Shown in pieces: positions 42,150 to 50,643 of a stretch of DNA of 64,000 nucleotides. The stretch covers positions 1 through 64,000 of the forward strand of contig CAZVZK010000035.1 in NCBI GenBank assembly GCA_964630925.1, given 5' to 3'. The notes below the pieces were generated by a model. The model saw only the letters and a list, made by a program, of their open reading frames with translations, searched no databases and had not been told where the DNA came from. Within the stretch, counting starts at the first letter, position 1. The number at the start of each line of letters is the position of its first letter. The position numbers were made by a program, and so were the translations under genes. Origin of the DNA: RGDT01 sp964630925. GTDB taxonomy: Bacteria > Planctomycetota > Planctomycetia > Gemmatales > Gemmataceae.

Positions 42150-43616
42150 TCACTCCTCGGGCAGGGTGATGCCCTTGAGCGTCTGCGGCTTGCCGCCGCG
42201 GAGGACGGACGCCTCGGTGCCGTCCAGTTTGGCCTCGGCGAACGCCTCGCGGAAGGCAGACGTGCTGTCGGGCACCGCCTTGCCGCCCAGCTCGAGGAGG
42301 ATGTCGTGGGCCTTGAAGCCGGCCTTGTCCGCGGGCGAGCCGGAGGTGACGCGTTCGACCACGAGGCCCTTGTCCTTGGCCAGCCCGAGCTGGGCGCGCA
42401 GGGCCGCCCCGGGCGAGGAGAGGGTCAGGCCCAGACGCGCCTCGAGCGCCTGCGGCGGCTTCGTGTCGACCCGCAGCCGCCACAGACGCGACTTCTCCCT
42501 CATCGCCTCATTGGTGGCCTCGTGGGCCTTCTTGATGGCGTCCCGGTCCTTGCCCTTGTGGGCGGCCGCCAGGTCCTCCTTGGCCTTCTTCGCCGCCGCC
42601 TCGTTCATTTTCTCCGCCGCCGCCACCTCGTCGAGCATCGCCTTGCGGATGCGGGCGATCTCGCCCTCGTGCCTCTTCAGGCTCTCCTCCAGCGCCGACG
42701 GCTTCGACGGCTTCGGGGGCAGCTCCTTGACGGCGGGCGGCTTCTCCTTCGTCTTGTCCTTCTCTTCCTTGGCGGCGGGCGGGGGCTTGTCGTCCTTCTT
42801 CTTGTCGTCGCCGGGGGGCTGGGCGACGAGGCCGGCGGCCCCGACGAGGAGTGTGGCGGCCAGGACGGCGGCGATGCAGGCGTGGGCCTTGTTCACGGTC
42901 ATGCTCATGAGGACACCTTGAGCGAGGGAGTGGACGGCGGGTGGGATGAGGGCGCCGGGGGCGGCGGACGCGAGGGCGGCGGACGCCAGGGACGCGGGCA
43001 GGGCGGCCGTGGCCGCCAGGGCGAGGGCGGCGCCTGCGGACGCGCCGAGCCGGCGGGCGAGCCGTTTGCGGGCGGCGGCGAGGCGGCTGGAGAGGGTGCC
43101 CTCGGGGATGCCGAGCTGGCGGGCCGCCTCCCCTCGCGAGCGGCCCTCCAGCTCGCAGAGGATGACGGCGTCGCGCAGCGTGTCGGGCAGGCGGGCGATC
43201 TCGCGGTCGAGCAGGGGCAGCAGCTCGCGGGCGCCGTCGTCGGTGGCCGGGGCCGGCGTCTCGGCGGGCATGGGGCCTCCTTCGCGCTGGCGGACGCGGA
43301 GGCGGCGCGTGCGTGCCTCCTGGGCGGTGCGGACGGCCACGCCGTGCAGCCAGGCCCCGACGGCGGAGCGCGGCGAGACGCCGGCGGCCTTGCGGACGAG
43401 GACGAGGAACGCCGCCTGGAAGGCGTCCTCGGCGTCGGGGCCGGCGATGCGGCGGCACACGCCCCAGACCATCGGCCCGTGGCGGCGCAGCAGGCCCTCG
43501 AACCCGGCGGGGTCGCCGGCGAGGAAGCGTCCGAGGAGGTCGGCGTCGCCCCCGTCGTCTGGCCGGGCGAGGCCGACGAGGAAGCGGGCAACGGTGTCGA
43601 GGCTGTGGTCGGGCAT
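42150..43616 (-). CDS. ECF sigma factor fused to a membrane segment, coiled coil and PDZ domain
   Basis: 488 aa. Sigma region 2 at about 26-97 (FEGLLRRHGPMVWGVCRRIA, DAEDAFQAAFLVLVRKA), region 4 at about 134-188 (LPDTLRDAVILCELEGRSRG, IPEGTLSSRLAAARKRLARR). Then hydrophobic segments at about 191-218 and 246-266 (ACIAAVLAATLLVGAAGLVA), a Lys/Glu/Pro-rich linker, a charged coiled-coil region (about 305-390), and a C-terminal PDZ domain (about 395-488, with DKGLVVERVTSGSPADKAGF). ECF factors redirect RNA polymerase; Gemmata-like planctomycetes have ECFs with C-terminal extensions. A sigma factor tied to the membrane with a PDZ outside could sense envelope stress by proteolysis or peptide binding; no separate anti-sigma gene is adjacent. 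Confidence 0.9.
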   Translation of the reverse strand: MPDHSLDTVARFLVGLARPDDGGDADLLGRFLAGDPAGFEGLLRRHGPMVWGVCRRIAGPDAEDAFQAAFLVLVRKAAGVSPRSAVGAWLHGVAVRTAQEARTRRLRVRQREGGPMPAETPAPATDDGARELLPLLDREIARLPDTLRDAVILCELEGRSRGEAARQLGIPEGTLSSRLAAARKRLARRLGASAGAALALAATAALPASLASAALASAAPGALIPPAVHSLAQGVLMSMTVNKAHACIAAVLAATLLVGAAGLVAQPPGDDKKKDDKPPPAAKEEKDKTKEKPPAVKELPPKPSKPSALEESLKRHEGEIARIRKAMLDEVAAAEKMNEAAAKKAKEDLAAAHKGKDRDAIKKAHEATNEAMREKSRLWRLRVDTKPPQALEARLGLTLSSPGAALRAQLGLAKDKGLVVERVTSGSPADKAGFKAHDILLELGGKAVPDSTSAFREAFAEAKLDGTEASVLRGGKPQTLKGITLPEE

Positions 43617-43683
43617 GCGTCCCCCTACACTCGATATTGGCGGGCGGCGGCCCGCGCGTCGCACTATTTTCCGGAGGTCCGCG

Positions 43684-44178
43684 ATGGGGGAGCCTGTCAT
43701 CCGCACGGCGGCCGAGGCCGACCTCGACGCGGTGCGGTCGATCTACAACCACTACGTCGAGGCATCGACCTGCACGTTCCAGACGGAGGCCGACACCGCC
43801 GAGGAGCGTCTGGCCTGGTTCCGCGGGCGTGGCCCGCTGCACCCGGTGGTCGTGGCCGAGACGGACGGCGAGGTGGTGGGGTGGGCGGCGGCGTCGCCCT
43901 GGAAGTCGCGGTGCGGCTACGCGCTGACGGCGGAGGTGTCGGTGTACGTGAAGGAGGGGATGCACCGCCGGGGGATCGGGCGGGCGCTGCTGGCGGGCCT
44001 CGTGGAGAGGTGCAGGGCGGCGGGGCTGCACACGCTGATCGGGGGGGCGTGTACGGAGCAGGAGGCGAGCGTCGCGTTGCAGGCGGCGCTGGGTTTCGAG
44101 CGCGTAGCGCACTTCCGCGAGACGGGGCGGAAGTTCGGGCGCTGGCTGGACGTGGTGTACATGCAGAAGATGTTGTGA
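43684..44178 (+). CDS. GNAT N-acetyltransferase, phosphinothricin-acetyltransferase-like
   Basis: 164 aa. Motifs of the PAT branch of GNATs: VRSIYNHYVEASTCTFQTEA, YVKEGMHRRGIGRALLAGLV (acetyl-CoA loop RRGIGRAL), and LGFERVAHFRETGRKFGRWL followed by DVVYMQ. PAT-like enzymes acetylate glutamate analogues, methionine sulfone or other amines; many are general detoxification enzymes. Divergent from the ECF-PDZ gene (67 bases between starts) and followed 10 bases later by a membrane acetyltransferase-like gene. Confidence 0.87.
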   Translation: MGEPVIRTAAEADLDAVRSIYNHYVEASTCTFQTEADTAEERLAWFRGRGPLHPVVVAETDGEVVGWAAASPWKSRCGYALTAEVSVYVKEGMHRRGIGRALLAGLVERCRAAGLHTLIGGACTEQEASVALQAALGFERVAHFRETGRKFGRWLDVVYMQKML

Positions 44179-44188
44179 GGGGGCCATC

Positions 44189-45391
44189 ATGGGCCAGGGC
44201 GAAGTGGGCCAGCAAGCACCGCCGCGCGAGGGGCCCATCGACTTCTTGCGCGGGGCCGTGATGGTCCTGATGGCGCTGGACCACACGCGCGACTTCTTCA
44301 CCGACTCCGCGTTCGACCCGCTGGACCTCACGCGGACAACGCCGGGCCTATTCCTGACGCGCTGGGTCACGCACTTCTGCGCGCCGGTGTTCGTGTTCCT
44401 CGCCGGCGCCGGGGCGTACCTCCACGGGGCGCGGGGCCGGACGAAGGGGGAGCTGGCGCGGTTCTTGATCACGCGCGGCCTGTGGCTGGTCGTGCTGGAA
44501 TTCACCCTGGTCCACCTCGGATGGTTCTTCAACCTCCGCTACGAGTGGTTCATCGGCCAGGTGATCTGGGCGATCGGCTGGTCGATGGTGCTGCTGGCGG
44601 GCCTGGCCTGCCTGCCCGCGTGGGCCGTCGGGCTCGTCGGGCTGGTCATCGTGGCCGGGCACAACGTGCTGGACATCGTGGCGCCGGTCCAGCCATTCGC
44701 TCCCGGTTGGCAGGTGTTCGCGCAGCTGCGGCCCGGGTTCCTCAACCACCCGCCCGGCCCGGGGGTCGGGCCGCCGTACCTACTGATGGCCTACCCGGTG
44801 GCCCCTTGGTTGGGGATCATGGCGCTGGGTTACGCCTTCGGCGCGTTCTGGCGAGGGGCCGGGGTGTACCGCCGCGTGAAGGTGGCCGCGCTGGGCGCGG
44901 TGGTGATCCTCTTGTTCGTCGCGTTGCGGCTGGTCAACAGGTACGGCGACCCGCTCCGGTGGCAGATGTGGCCGGAGGGGTGGGCCACGGCGCTGTCGTT
45001 CCTCAACTGCCAGAAATACCCGCCCTCGCTGCTGTACGTCCTGATGACCCTGGGGCCGGCGCTGCTGGTGCTGGCCGCGTTCGCCCGGCCGGCGGGTGTG
45101 GTGGGGCGGGCGGTGATCACGATCGGCCGGGTGCCGCTGTTCTTCTACCTGCTACATGTGCCGCTGATCCACGTCGCGGCGCTGGCGGCCGCCTATGTCC
45201 AGTACGGCCGGGTGGACTTCCTGCTTACGCACCCGCTGCTCGGCCGCGGGCAGTACCCGCAGGATTACGGCTTCGGGCTGCCGGCCGTCTACGCGGTGAC
45301 GGCCGCCGTGGTGGCCGCCTTGTACCCGCTGTGCTGGTGGTACGAGGGCGTCAAGGCACGCTCCCGCTCTGGCTGGCTGAGTTATCTTTGA
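44189..45391 (+). CDS. HGSNAT-like multi-pass membrane protein (DUF1624)
   Basis: 400 aa with about ten hydrophobic segments. The N terminus has the family signature PIDFLRGAVMVLMALDHTRD, followed by HFCAPVFVFLAGAGAYLHGA. The family is related to heparan-alpha-glucosaminide N-acetyltransferase, which carries acetyl groups across membranes; bacterial members are uncharacterised acyltransferase-like proteins. It is 10 bases after the GNAT gene, so probably co-transcribed. Confidence 0.85.
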   Translation: MGQGEVGQQAPPREGPIDFLRGAVMVLMALDHTRDFFTDSAFDPLDLTRTTPGLFLTRWVTHFCAPVFVFLAGAGAYLHGARGRTKGELARFLITRGLWLVVLEFTLVHLGWFFNLRYEWFIGQVIWAIGWSMVLLAGLACLPAWAVGLVGLVIVAGHNVLDIVAPVQPFAPGWQVFAQLRPGFLNHPPGPGVGPPYLLMAYPVAPWLGIMALGYAFGAFWRGAGVYRRVKVAALGAVVILLFVALRLVNRYGDPLRWQMWPEGWATALSFLNCQKYPPSLLYVLMTLGPALLVLAAFARPAGVVGRAVITIGRVPLFFYLLHVPLIHVAALAAAYVQYGRVDFLLTHPLLGRGQYPQDYGFGLPAVYAVTAAVVAALYPLCWWYEGVKARSRSGWLSYL

Positions 45392-45424
45392 GGGGCAGGG
45401 CAGGCCCATCGCATTCGGGTGGCT

Positions 45425-45739
45425 CTACTCGCCCTCCTGTCGCCGTGGCGGCGTCTCCCAAGAAGCGAGGATGACGTTCAGCTCGGCCTCACCTCCGATG
45501 GGGAGGTAGGTGGGTGGCCGTTCCCTCGTCCAGCTCAGGTTGGCCCACCCGTACTCGCCGTGGGCGGGTGTGTAGAGGATGAGGTGGTCATAGACGCCCC
45601 AAAGCCCGACGGCCTGGAACTCTCGGGCGTGGAGCGGGTGGTCAGGGAATGCGGCCAGCTCCCAGCGCAGCTCCCCCTCCAGGTACTGGCGACGACGCTC
45701 GTCCTCCAGCGGATACCAGCCTCGCGCCCAGAGGATCAT
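45425..45739 (-). CDS. Hypothetical protein, 104 aa
   Basis: Not recognised. A strong ribosome site, AAAGGAG, lies before the ATG at 45739, which supports a real gene. The protein is rich in Trp, Tyr and acidic residues (MILWARGWYPLEDERRRQYL, VYDHLILYTPAHGEYGWANL) and has no signal or membrane segment. It is 44 bases downstream of the FAD monooxygenase and may share its transcript. Confidence 0.65.
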   Translation of the reverse strand: MILWARGWYPLEDERRRQYLEGELRWELAAFPDHPLHAREFQAVGLWGVYDHLILYTPAHGEYGWANLSWTRERPPTYLPIGGEAELNVILASWETPPRRQEGE

Positions 45740-45783
45740 GTTTTCGTCTCCTTTGGGCTGCCCCCGACGAGTGCCGGCCGCCC

Positions 45784-47301
45784 TCAGCGGCCCACCCCCG
45801 GCCCGAACTTCAGCCCGTGCCGGGCGGCGTACGCACGCAGCTCGTGCGCGTCCTGATCTGGCGACGTCAGCCCGACGTGGCCGTCGGGCCGCAGCACATA
45901 CGCGGCGTCACGGCGCAGGCCGGCGCGGTACGCCGCCCCGCCCCACGGGAACACGTCCACCAGGAGGCCCAGCGCCGACGAGGCCGCCGTGAACGTCGGA
46001 GCCGCCGCCCCGAAGACCTGGGCGCGCCAGTCGAAGTTCAGCCGGGCGTAGTTGTCGGACGGCTTCACCATCGGCATCCGGTCGCCGGCGTGGATGCGGC
46101 CCGCACGGCCATCGCCCAGCGCGCCCCCGCGGTAGCTGATCGTCGTCTGCGAGATCGTCTCGAACATCAGCCGGCGCACGGCGGCGAACGACGTGAGCAG
46201 CGGGCCCATCAGGGGGACGCCCACGGTGCGGATCAGCCAGCCCCGCCAGCCCGGATCGACCATGAAGCGGAACACCGCGTCGGTCGTGGACACCAGCCGC
46301 CGCGCGAAGGCGATGCGCTCCGGCTCGTAGGTGTCGAGGACCGACGGCGCCGCCCGGCCCGTCACCACGGCGGCCAGCTTCCACCCGAGGTTCACCGCGT
46401 CGCCGATGCCGGTGTTCATACCCTGCCCGCCCGCCGGGCTGTGGATGTGCCCGGCGTCGCCGGAGAGGAACACCCGCCCGACGCGGAATTGGTCGGCCAC
46501 GCGGTGGTGGACGTGATAGGTCGCGAACCAGTTGACACGCTCGACGCGCGTGCCGACGAGCGGCTCGACGTGCGCGCGGATGTCCTCGAACGCCAGACCC
46601 TCGCGGCCACGCAGCGCCCCCGGCACGATGCCGATGAGGCGCTGCATGCCGCTGCTGCGCACGGGCAGCATGAGGGCGAGGGTGTCCGGCCCGAGGTTCG
46701 CCGTCAATTCGTTGCGCGGGCCCGCGGCCTGCACGTCGGCGACGTAGAATTCCTGGGGGTAGGTGCCTCCGGGGAAGCCGACGCCCAGCGCGTGCCGCAC
46801 CGCGCTGTGCGCGCCGTCGCAGCCGCAGACGTAGGCCGCGGCGCACGCCTCCTCCCTGCCGCCGTGGCGCAGTGTGGCACGCACGCCGGCGGCGTCCTGG
46901 GTCAGGCCGGCCAGCTCGACCCCCCACTCGACGGACACCCCGGCCTCGCGTAGCCTCTCGCCGAGGTAGCGCTCGTGATCGTCCTGGGCGAGGCAGAGGA
47001 CGAACGGGTAGGGGCTGATGCCCTCGCCCATGCCGGTGAGGAGGAGGCGGACCGCGTCACGTCCGCCCCTGCGGACGCGGATGGTGTCCATCGGGATGCC
47101 GAGGGCGACGGCGCCGTCGGCGATGCCGAGCATGCGGTACAGCTCGAGGGTGCGGGCCTGCACGGCGATGGCCCGCGACGCCTGGCCCGGGCCGGACGCC
47201 TTGTCGATGATGCGGAACGGCACGCCGTGCCGCGCCAGGCACAGGGCCAGGACGAGGCCGGTCGGCCCCGCGCCGACGATGAGGATCGGTGTGTCGCTCA
47301 T
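45784..47301 (-). CDS. FAD-dependent monooxygenase (PheA/TfdB type)
   Basis: 505 aa. FAD-binding GxGxxG motif at the N terminus (ILIVGAGPTGLVLALCLARH), second FAD motif RVFLSGDAGHIHSPAGGQGM, and the GD/DG motif (CDGAHSAVRHALG). Members hydroxylate phenols and other aromatics using NAD(P)H and O2; the C-terminal thioredoxin-like part (about 440-505) is short. Substrate unknown. The start at 47301 fits the family, as the longer frame is noise. It lies 4 bases after DUF1080 in the same transcript. Confidence 0.9.
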   Translation of the reverse strand: MSDTPILIVGAGPTGLVLALCLARHGVPFRIIDKASGPGQASRAIAVQARTLELYRMLGIADGAVALGIPMDTIRVRRGGRDAVRLLLTGMGEGISPYPFVLCLAQDDHERYLGERLREAGVSVEWGVELAGLTQDAAGVRATLRHGGREEACAAAYVCGCDGAHSAVRHALGVGFPGGTYPQEFYVADVQAAGPRNELTANLGPDTLALMLPVRSSGMQRLIGIVPGALRGREGLAFEDIRAHVEPLVGTRVERVNWFATYHVHHRVADQFRVGRVFLSGDAGHIHSPAGGQGMNTGIGDAVNLGWKLAAVVTGRAAPSVLDTYEPERIAFARRLVSTTDAVFRFMVDPGWRGWLIRTVGVPLMGPLLTSFAAVRRLMFETISQTTISYRGGALGDGRAGRIHAGDRMPMVKPSDNYARLNFDWRAQVFGAAAPTFTAASSALGLLVDVFPWGGAAYRAGLRRDAAYVLRPDGHVGLTSPDQDAHELRAYAARHGLKFGPGVGR

Positions 47302-47305
47302 GGGG

Positions 47306-47911
47306 TCACTTCTTCCCCAGCTCCTCGATGGTGATGGCCTTGTACAGCACCTTGGCCTTGGCGCCGCCGTGGACCTGCAATCCGATGATCCCCGTGCGTT
47401 CGACCTTGTCGTCCTTCTCGGTGTAATCGACGGTGAGGGTGCCGTTGAGCCACAGGCGGATGCGCGGCCCCTCGCAGCGGATCTTGTACTCGTTCCAGTC
47501 GCCGTGCTTGACGATGTCGGCGAGGACCTTCTTGTCGGGGCCGGCGAGGACCTTGTTACGGCGCGACTCGTCGTACAGGGCGCCCCAGTAGCCCTGGCCG
47601 ATGTCGGCCTGGTAGCCGATGACTTCATGGTGCTTCGGGATGCGCTTCGTCCTGAACTGCACGCCGGCGTTGGCCTTGTCCTTGTCCCCCAGGAGCTTGA
47701 AGGTCAGCTTCAGCTCGAAGTCGCCGTAGGCCTTCGTCGTGCAGAGGAACTCGTTGCGCGGGACGGTCTCGTCGAGGGAGCCGCCGACGATGGCGCCGTC
47801 TTCGACGCGCCAGGTCTTCTTCGTCTCGCCGTCCCAGCCGGCGAGGGTCTTGCCGTCGAACAGCGTGACGGGGGCGGACAGGACGCAGAGCAGCAGCGTG
47901 GGGGGCAGCAT
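47306..47911 (-). CDS. DUF1080 (3-keto-disaccharide hydrolase-like) secreted protein
   Basis: 201 aa. Signal peptide about 1-15 (MLPPTLLLCVLSAPVTLFDG). A jelly-roll LamG-like fold with family motifs LFDGKTLAGWDGETKKTWRV, EFLCTTKAYGDFELKLTFKL, NAGVQFRTKRIP, GYQADIGQGYWGALYDESRR and TGIIGLQVHGGAKAKVLYKA. Members of this family hydrolyse 3-keto-glycosides; planctomycetes have many. Length is normal. It lies between the SUMF1-domain gene and the monooxygenase in one leftward run. Confidence 0.92.
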   Translation of the reverse strand: MLPPTLLLCVLSAPVTLFDGKTLAGWDGETKKTWRVEDGAIVGGSLDETVPRNEFLCTTKAYGDFELKLTFKLLGDKDKANAGVQFRTKRIPKHHEVIGYQADIGQGYWGALYDESRRNKVLAGPDKKVLADIVKHGDWNEYKIRCEGPRIRLWLNGTLTVDYTEKDDKVERTGIIGLQVHGGAKAKVLYKAITIEELGKK

Positions 47912-47973
47912 GAGGTTGGCCCTTTGGTGTGGCGATGGAGGAGGTGTAGGCGCGGGCGAGGGCGGCGGACACC

Positions 47974-48954
47974 TCACGCCATCGTGAAGCAGACGCGGAA
48001 GCCGCCGTTCGTGTCCCGACGCCCGAGGGCGCCCGCGCCGCGCTGGGCGGAGCGGCAGGCCTCGGCCTCGCTGCTCCAGCAGCCGCCCCGCATGACGTGG
48101 AAGACGCCGGCCTCGGCGCCCTGTGGGTCACGCCGCCGGCCGGCCGGCCCGTAGCCCGTGTGGTCGTTCCAGTCGTGGCACCACTCCCACACCTGGCCGT
48201 GCATGTCGTACAGGCCCCAGGCGTTGGGAGGGTAGCTCGCCACGGGGCACGTCCGGGCCGGGCCGGAGGGCCAGAAGTTGGCGAGGGAGCCGTCGAGCGT
48301 CGGGCCGAAATGGAAATCGTGGGAGGCGAGGCCGGCCCGGCAGGCGTACTCCCACTCCGCCTCCGTCGGCAGCCGGTACACGCGCCCGGCCCTGGCCTCC
48401 GCGGCCCGCGCGGACAGGCGGCGGCAGAATTCCACGGCGTCCTCCCACGAGACGCACTCGACGGGGAAGTCATCGGTGACGACTCCCGTAACCCTATGGG
48501 CGCCCTGCCCCGTGGCGGCGAAGTAACTGGGGCTCCTGCGGGTGACGCGGCGGTACTGGGCCTGGGTGACGGGTGTGACGCCGAGCCAGAAGGGCCGCGT
48601 GATCTCCACCTCGTGGCGCGGGCGCTCGTCGGAGCGGCGCCAGTCCTCGCCGTCCTCCGAGCCCATCCAGAACGTCCCCGGCGGGATCAGCACGGAGCGC
48701 ATGCCGATGCTGTTGGTGATCTCAGGCACGCAGGGACGCACGCCGGCGGCGATCAGCCCGCGGATGCGTGACTCGGCCGCCAGACGGGAGCCGTCGGCCT
48801 GATCCATCCCACGAATCCGACGGGAGTGACGCAGCAGCTCGGCGCGTTCGCGTTGTCCGTCCTCTTCGAGGCAGTCGGCGACGGCCAGCCAGAGGAGGTC
48901 CTCCGGGGGCGTGTCGTGCAGGTGTCCGAGGAGTGTCGAGAGCTGTGAAGTCAT
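47974..48954 (-). CDS. TIGR02996-SUMF1 (FGE-like) protein lacking the usual catalytic Cys pair
   Basis: 326 aa. A TIGR02996-like module at about 5-45 (STLLGHLHDTPPEDLLWLAV), then a SUMF1/formylglycine-generating-enzyme domain at about 80-325 (IPPGTFWMGSEDGEDWRRSD, PVECVSWEDAVEFCRRLSAR, RLPTEAEWEYACRAGLASHD, WGLYDMHGQVWEWCHDWND). True FGEs have two Cys five residues apart before the C-terminal strand; here RGGCWSSEAEACRSAQRG keeps only the second and the first position is Ser. It is probably a non-catalytic or differently acting SUMF1 protein. Its ATG overlaps a pdxA remnant. Confidence 0.85.
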   Translation of the reverse strand: MTSQLSTLLGHLHDTPPEDLLWLAVADCLEEDGQRERAELLRHSRRIRGMDQADGSRLAAESRIRGLIAAGVRPCVPEITNSIGMRSVLIPPGTFWMGSEDGEDWRRSDERPRHEVEITRPFWLGVTPVTQAQYRRVTRRSPSYFAATGQGAHRVTGVVTDDFPVECVSWEDAVEFCRRLSARAAEARAGRVYRLPTEAEWEYACRAGLASHDFHFGPTLDGSLANFWPSGPARTCPVASYPPNAWGLYDMHGQVWEWCHDWNDHTGYGPAGRRRDPQGAEAGVFHVMRGGCWSSEAEACRSAQRGAGALGRRDTNGGFRVCFTMA

Positions 48955-49046
48955 GTCCGGCCGTGCCTCTTGCCGGCGATGTCATACGTGGCCCCGTGCG
49001 CCACGCTCGCGAGGTCGATCGGCAGGCCCGCCGTGCTGGTAACGCA
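48951..49046 (-). pseudogene. Fragment of pdxA 3' region
   Basis: Minus-strand reading gives CVTSTAGLPIDLASVAHGAT followed by YDIAGKRHGRT and a stop. The intact pdxA (49705-50643) encodes CVNITAGLPIIRTSVAHGTA then YDIAGKG. The match is in frame and ends where the SUMF1 gene begins, sharing bases with its ATG. An upstream stop closes the frame, so it is a remnant. It lies about 0.7 kb downstream of the source gene. Confidence 0.75.
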
Positions 49047-49171
49047 GCGTCGTCACGGCCCTGCTCCCCAGAGCCCCTTTGAGGTGCCCGCCTCATCCTA
49101 GTGGATGGGCGGGGGATGAAGCCCGAACGTGGGGGGCCTCGCGTCTCTCCCTCCCGGCTCCGCCCCACATC

Positions 49172-49708
49172 CTACCGGCGCCCCAGGGCCCACGCGAACC
49201 AGGCGAGGAGCGACCCAACGAGCAGCGCCGCCACGATACACGCCCCGGTGACCAGCCCGATGGTGAGGAGTGGTCGGCGTTGAAAGAAGGTCGGCGGCCT
49301 TGGCACTTCGGGAGGGCCGTCCGGGTCCGGCTCGTCGGCCCGCATCGTGGCGACGTGAGCGGGCAGCCAATCCCTCAGCGGCGTCCCGCCCCCCTGCATC
49401 GAAACCACCGATCGGTGGTCGCACCAGACGGCGGGGCACGAAGTGTCGCTCAAATCGACGGCGAAGCCGTGGCTGAACTCGTCGCCCCCGACGAAGTACC
49501 AGTGCCACGGCCAGGGTTGGAAGCCGGGGAGCCACTCCGAGCGCAGCTCCAGGTTGTGGGCGATGAGCCGGTCCGGATCGTCCCAGATGTCGGAGTCGGC
49601 GTTGCCCCGCAGGCAGGGGATGGGGAACGGGACGAGGCCGCGTCTGTAAGCGTCGGGCAGAACGATGCCCAGGGCCAGCTCGATGCGGTCCATGTCGGCG
49701 TCTGTCAT
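49172..49708 (-). CDS. SMI1/KNR4 (SUKH)-like protein with C-terminal membrane segment
   Basis: 178 aa. The N-terminal ~110 residues resemble a SUKH domain (IELALGIVLPDAYRRGLVPF, LIAHNLELRSEWLPG, WYFVGGDEFSHGFAVDLSDT, CPAVWCDHRSVVSM). SUKH proteins are often immunity proteins against polymorphic toxins or bind ubiquitin-like partners. A transmembrane helix follows at about 150-172 (TIGLVTGACIVAALLVGSLL), unusual for the family. The start overlaps the pdxA stop by 4 bases, so it is the last gene of the holA-pdxA run. No toxin gene is nearby. Confidence 0.72.
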   Translation of the reverse strand: MTDADMDRIELALGIVLPDAYRRGLVPFPIPCLRGNADSDIWDDPDRLIAHNLELRSEWLPGFQPWPWHWYFVGGDEFSHGFAVDLSDTSCPAVWCDHRSVVSMQGGGTPLRDWLPAHVATMRADEPDPDGPPEVPRPPTFFQRRPLLTIGLVTGACIVAALLVGSLLAWFAWALGRR

Positions 49709-50643
49709 GGGCCTCGTCCCGCCATACGCGCCGCCACGTCCGCCGCCGCGATCAGGCTCGACTCGTCGGCCACGCCCTTGCCGGCGATGTCGTAGGCCGT
49801 GCCGTGGGCCACGCTCGTGCGGATGATGGGCAGACCCGCCGTGATGTTCACGCAGCGCATGCCGCTCCGCAGCTTCATCGCGATGTGCCCCTCGTCGTGG
49901 TACATCGCCACGACCCCGTCGAACTCGCCCCTGTGCGCCCGCACGAACAGCGTGTCCGCCGGCAGCGGGCCGCGGGCGTCGATGCCCTCGGCGCGGGCGC
50001 GCTCGATAGCCGGGGCGATCAACCGTGTCTCCTCGTCGCCGAACAGGCCGCCATCGCCGGCGTGCGGATTCAGCGCCGCCACGCCGATCCGGGCCGGCCT
50101 GCCCGTCAAGCGCGGCAGCAGATCGTGCAGGAGGGTGATGCGTTCGTGGACGCGCTCGGGCGTGAGGTGGGCGAACACGTCACGCAACGCCATGTGCAGC
50201 GTGACGTGGGCGACGGCGAGGCCGTCGCCGAAGAGCACCATCGCGTGCGACGGGGCGCCCGTCTCGTGGGCGAGGATCTCGGTGTGGCCGGGGAAGGGGA
50301 CGCCGGCGCGGTGCAGGCCCTCCTTGTGCAGCGGGCACGTCACGACGGCGTCCGCCGACCCCTCCAGCGCCATCCCCACGGCGGCACGCAGCCAGTCATA
50401 CGCCGCCCGGCCCGCCTCCGCCGACACCTCGCCGACACGCACGCCCGACAGGTCCGCCGTGGGGGGCGAGATGAGGTTGATGGCGTGGGCGGTGCCGGCG
50501 ATCCGCTGGCCCTCCGCCATCCAGGCGGGGTCGCCGACCACTATCGGGTGGCAGCGTTCGAGCAGCGCCGGCCACGCCTTCGCGATGACCTCGGGGCCGA
50601 CGCCGGCCACGTCGCCCATCGTGATCGCCAGCCGCGCCTTCAT
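49705..50643 (-). CDS. pdxA: 4-hydroxythreonine-4-phosphate dehydrogenase
   Basis: 312 aa, cytosolic. Oxidises 4-phosphohydroxy-L-threonine in the DXP-dependent pyridoxal phosphate route. Motifs: MGDVAGVGPEVIAKAW, FPGHTEILA, AALNPHAGDGGLFGDEE, MYHDEGHIAMKL (metal ligands), SVAHGTAYDIAGKG. Overlaps the holA stop by 4 bases and the SUKH start by 4 bases. A remnant of its 3' end lies at 48951-49046. Confidence 0.95.
   Translation of the reverse strand: MKARLAITMGDVAGVGPEVIAKAWPALLERCHPIVVGDPAWMAEGQRIAGTAHAINLISPPTADLSGVRVGEVSAEAGRAAYDWLRAAVGMALEGSADAVVTCPLHKEGLHRAGVPFPGHTEILAHETGAPSHAMVLFGDGLAVAHVTLHMALRDVFAHLTPERVHERITLLHDLLPRLTGRPARIGVAALNPHAGDGGLFGDEETRLIAPAIERARAEGIDARGPLPADTLFVRAHRGEFDGVVAMYHDEGHIAMKLRSGMRCVNITAGLPIIRTSVAHGTAYDIAGKGVADESSLIAAADVAARMAGRGP

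Noticed and set aside
49172..49708. An immunity gene of a polymorphic toxin system
   Set aside because: The SUKH-like domain fits, but no toxin gene lies nearby and the gene is coupled to pdxA; the C-terminal membrane helix is also atypical.
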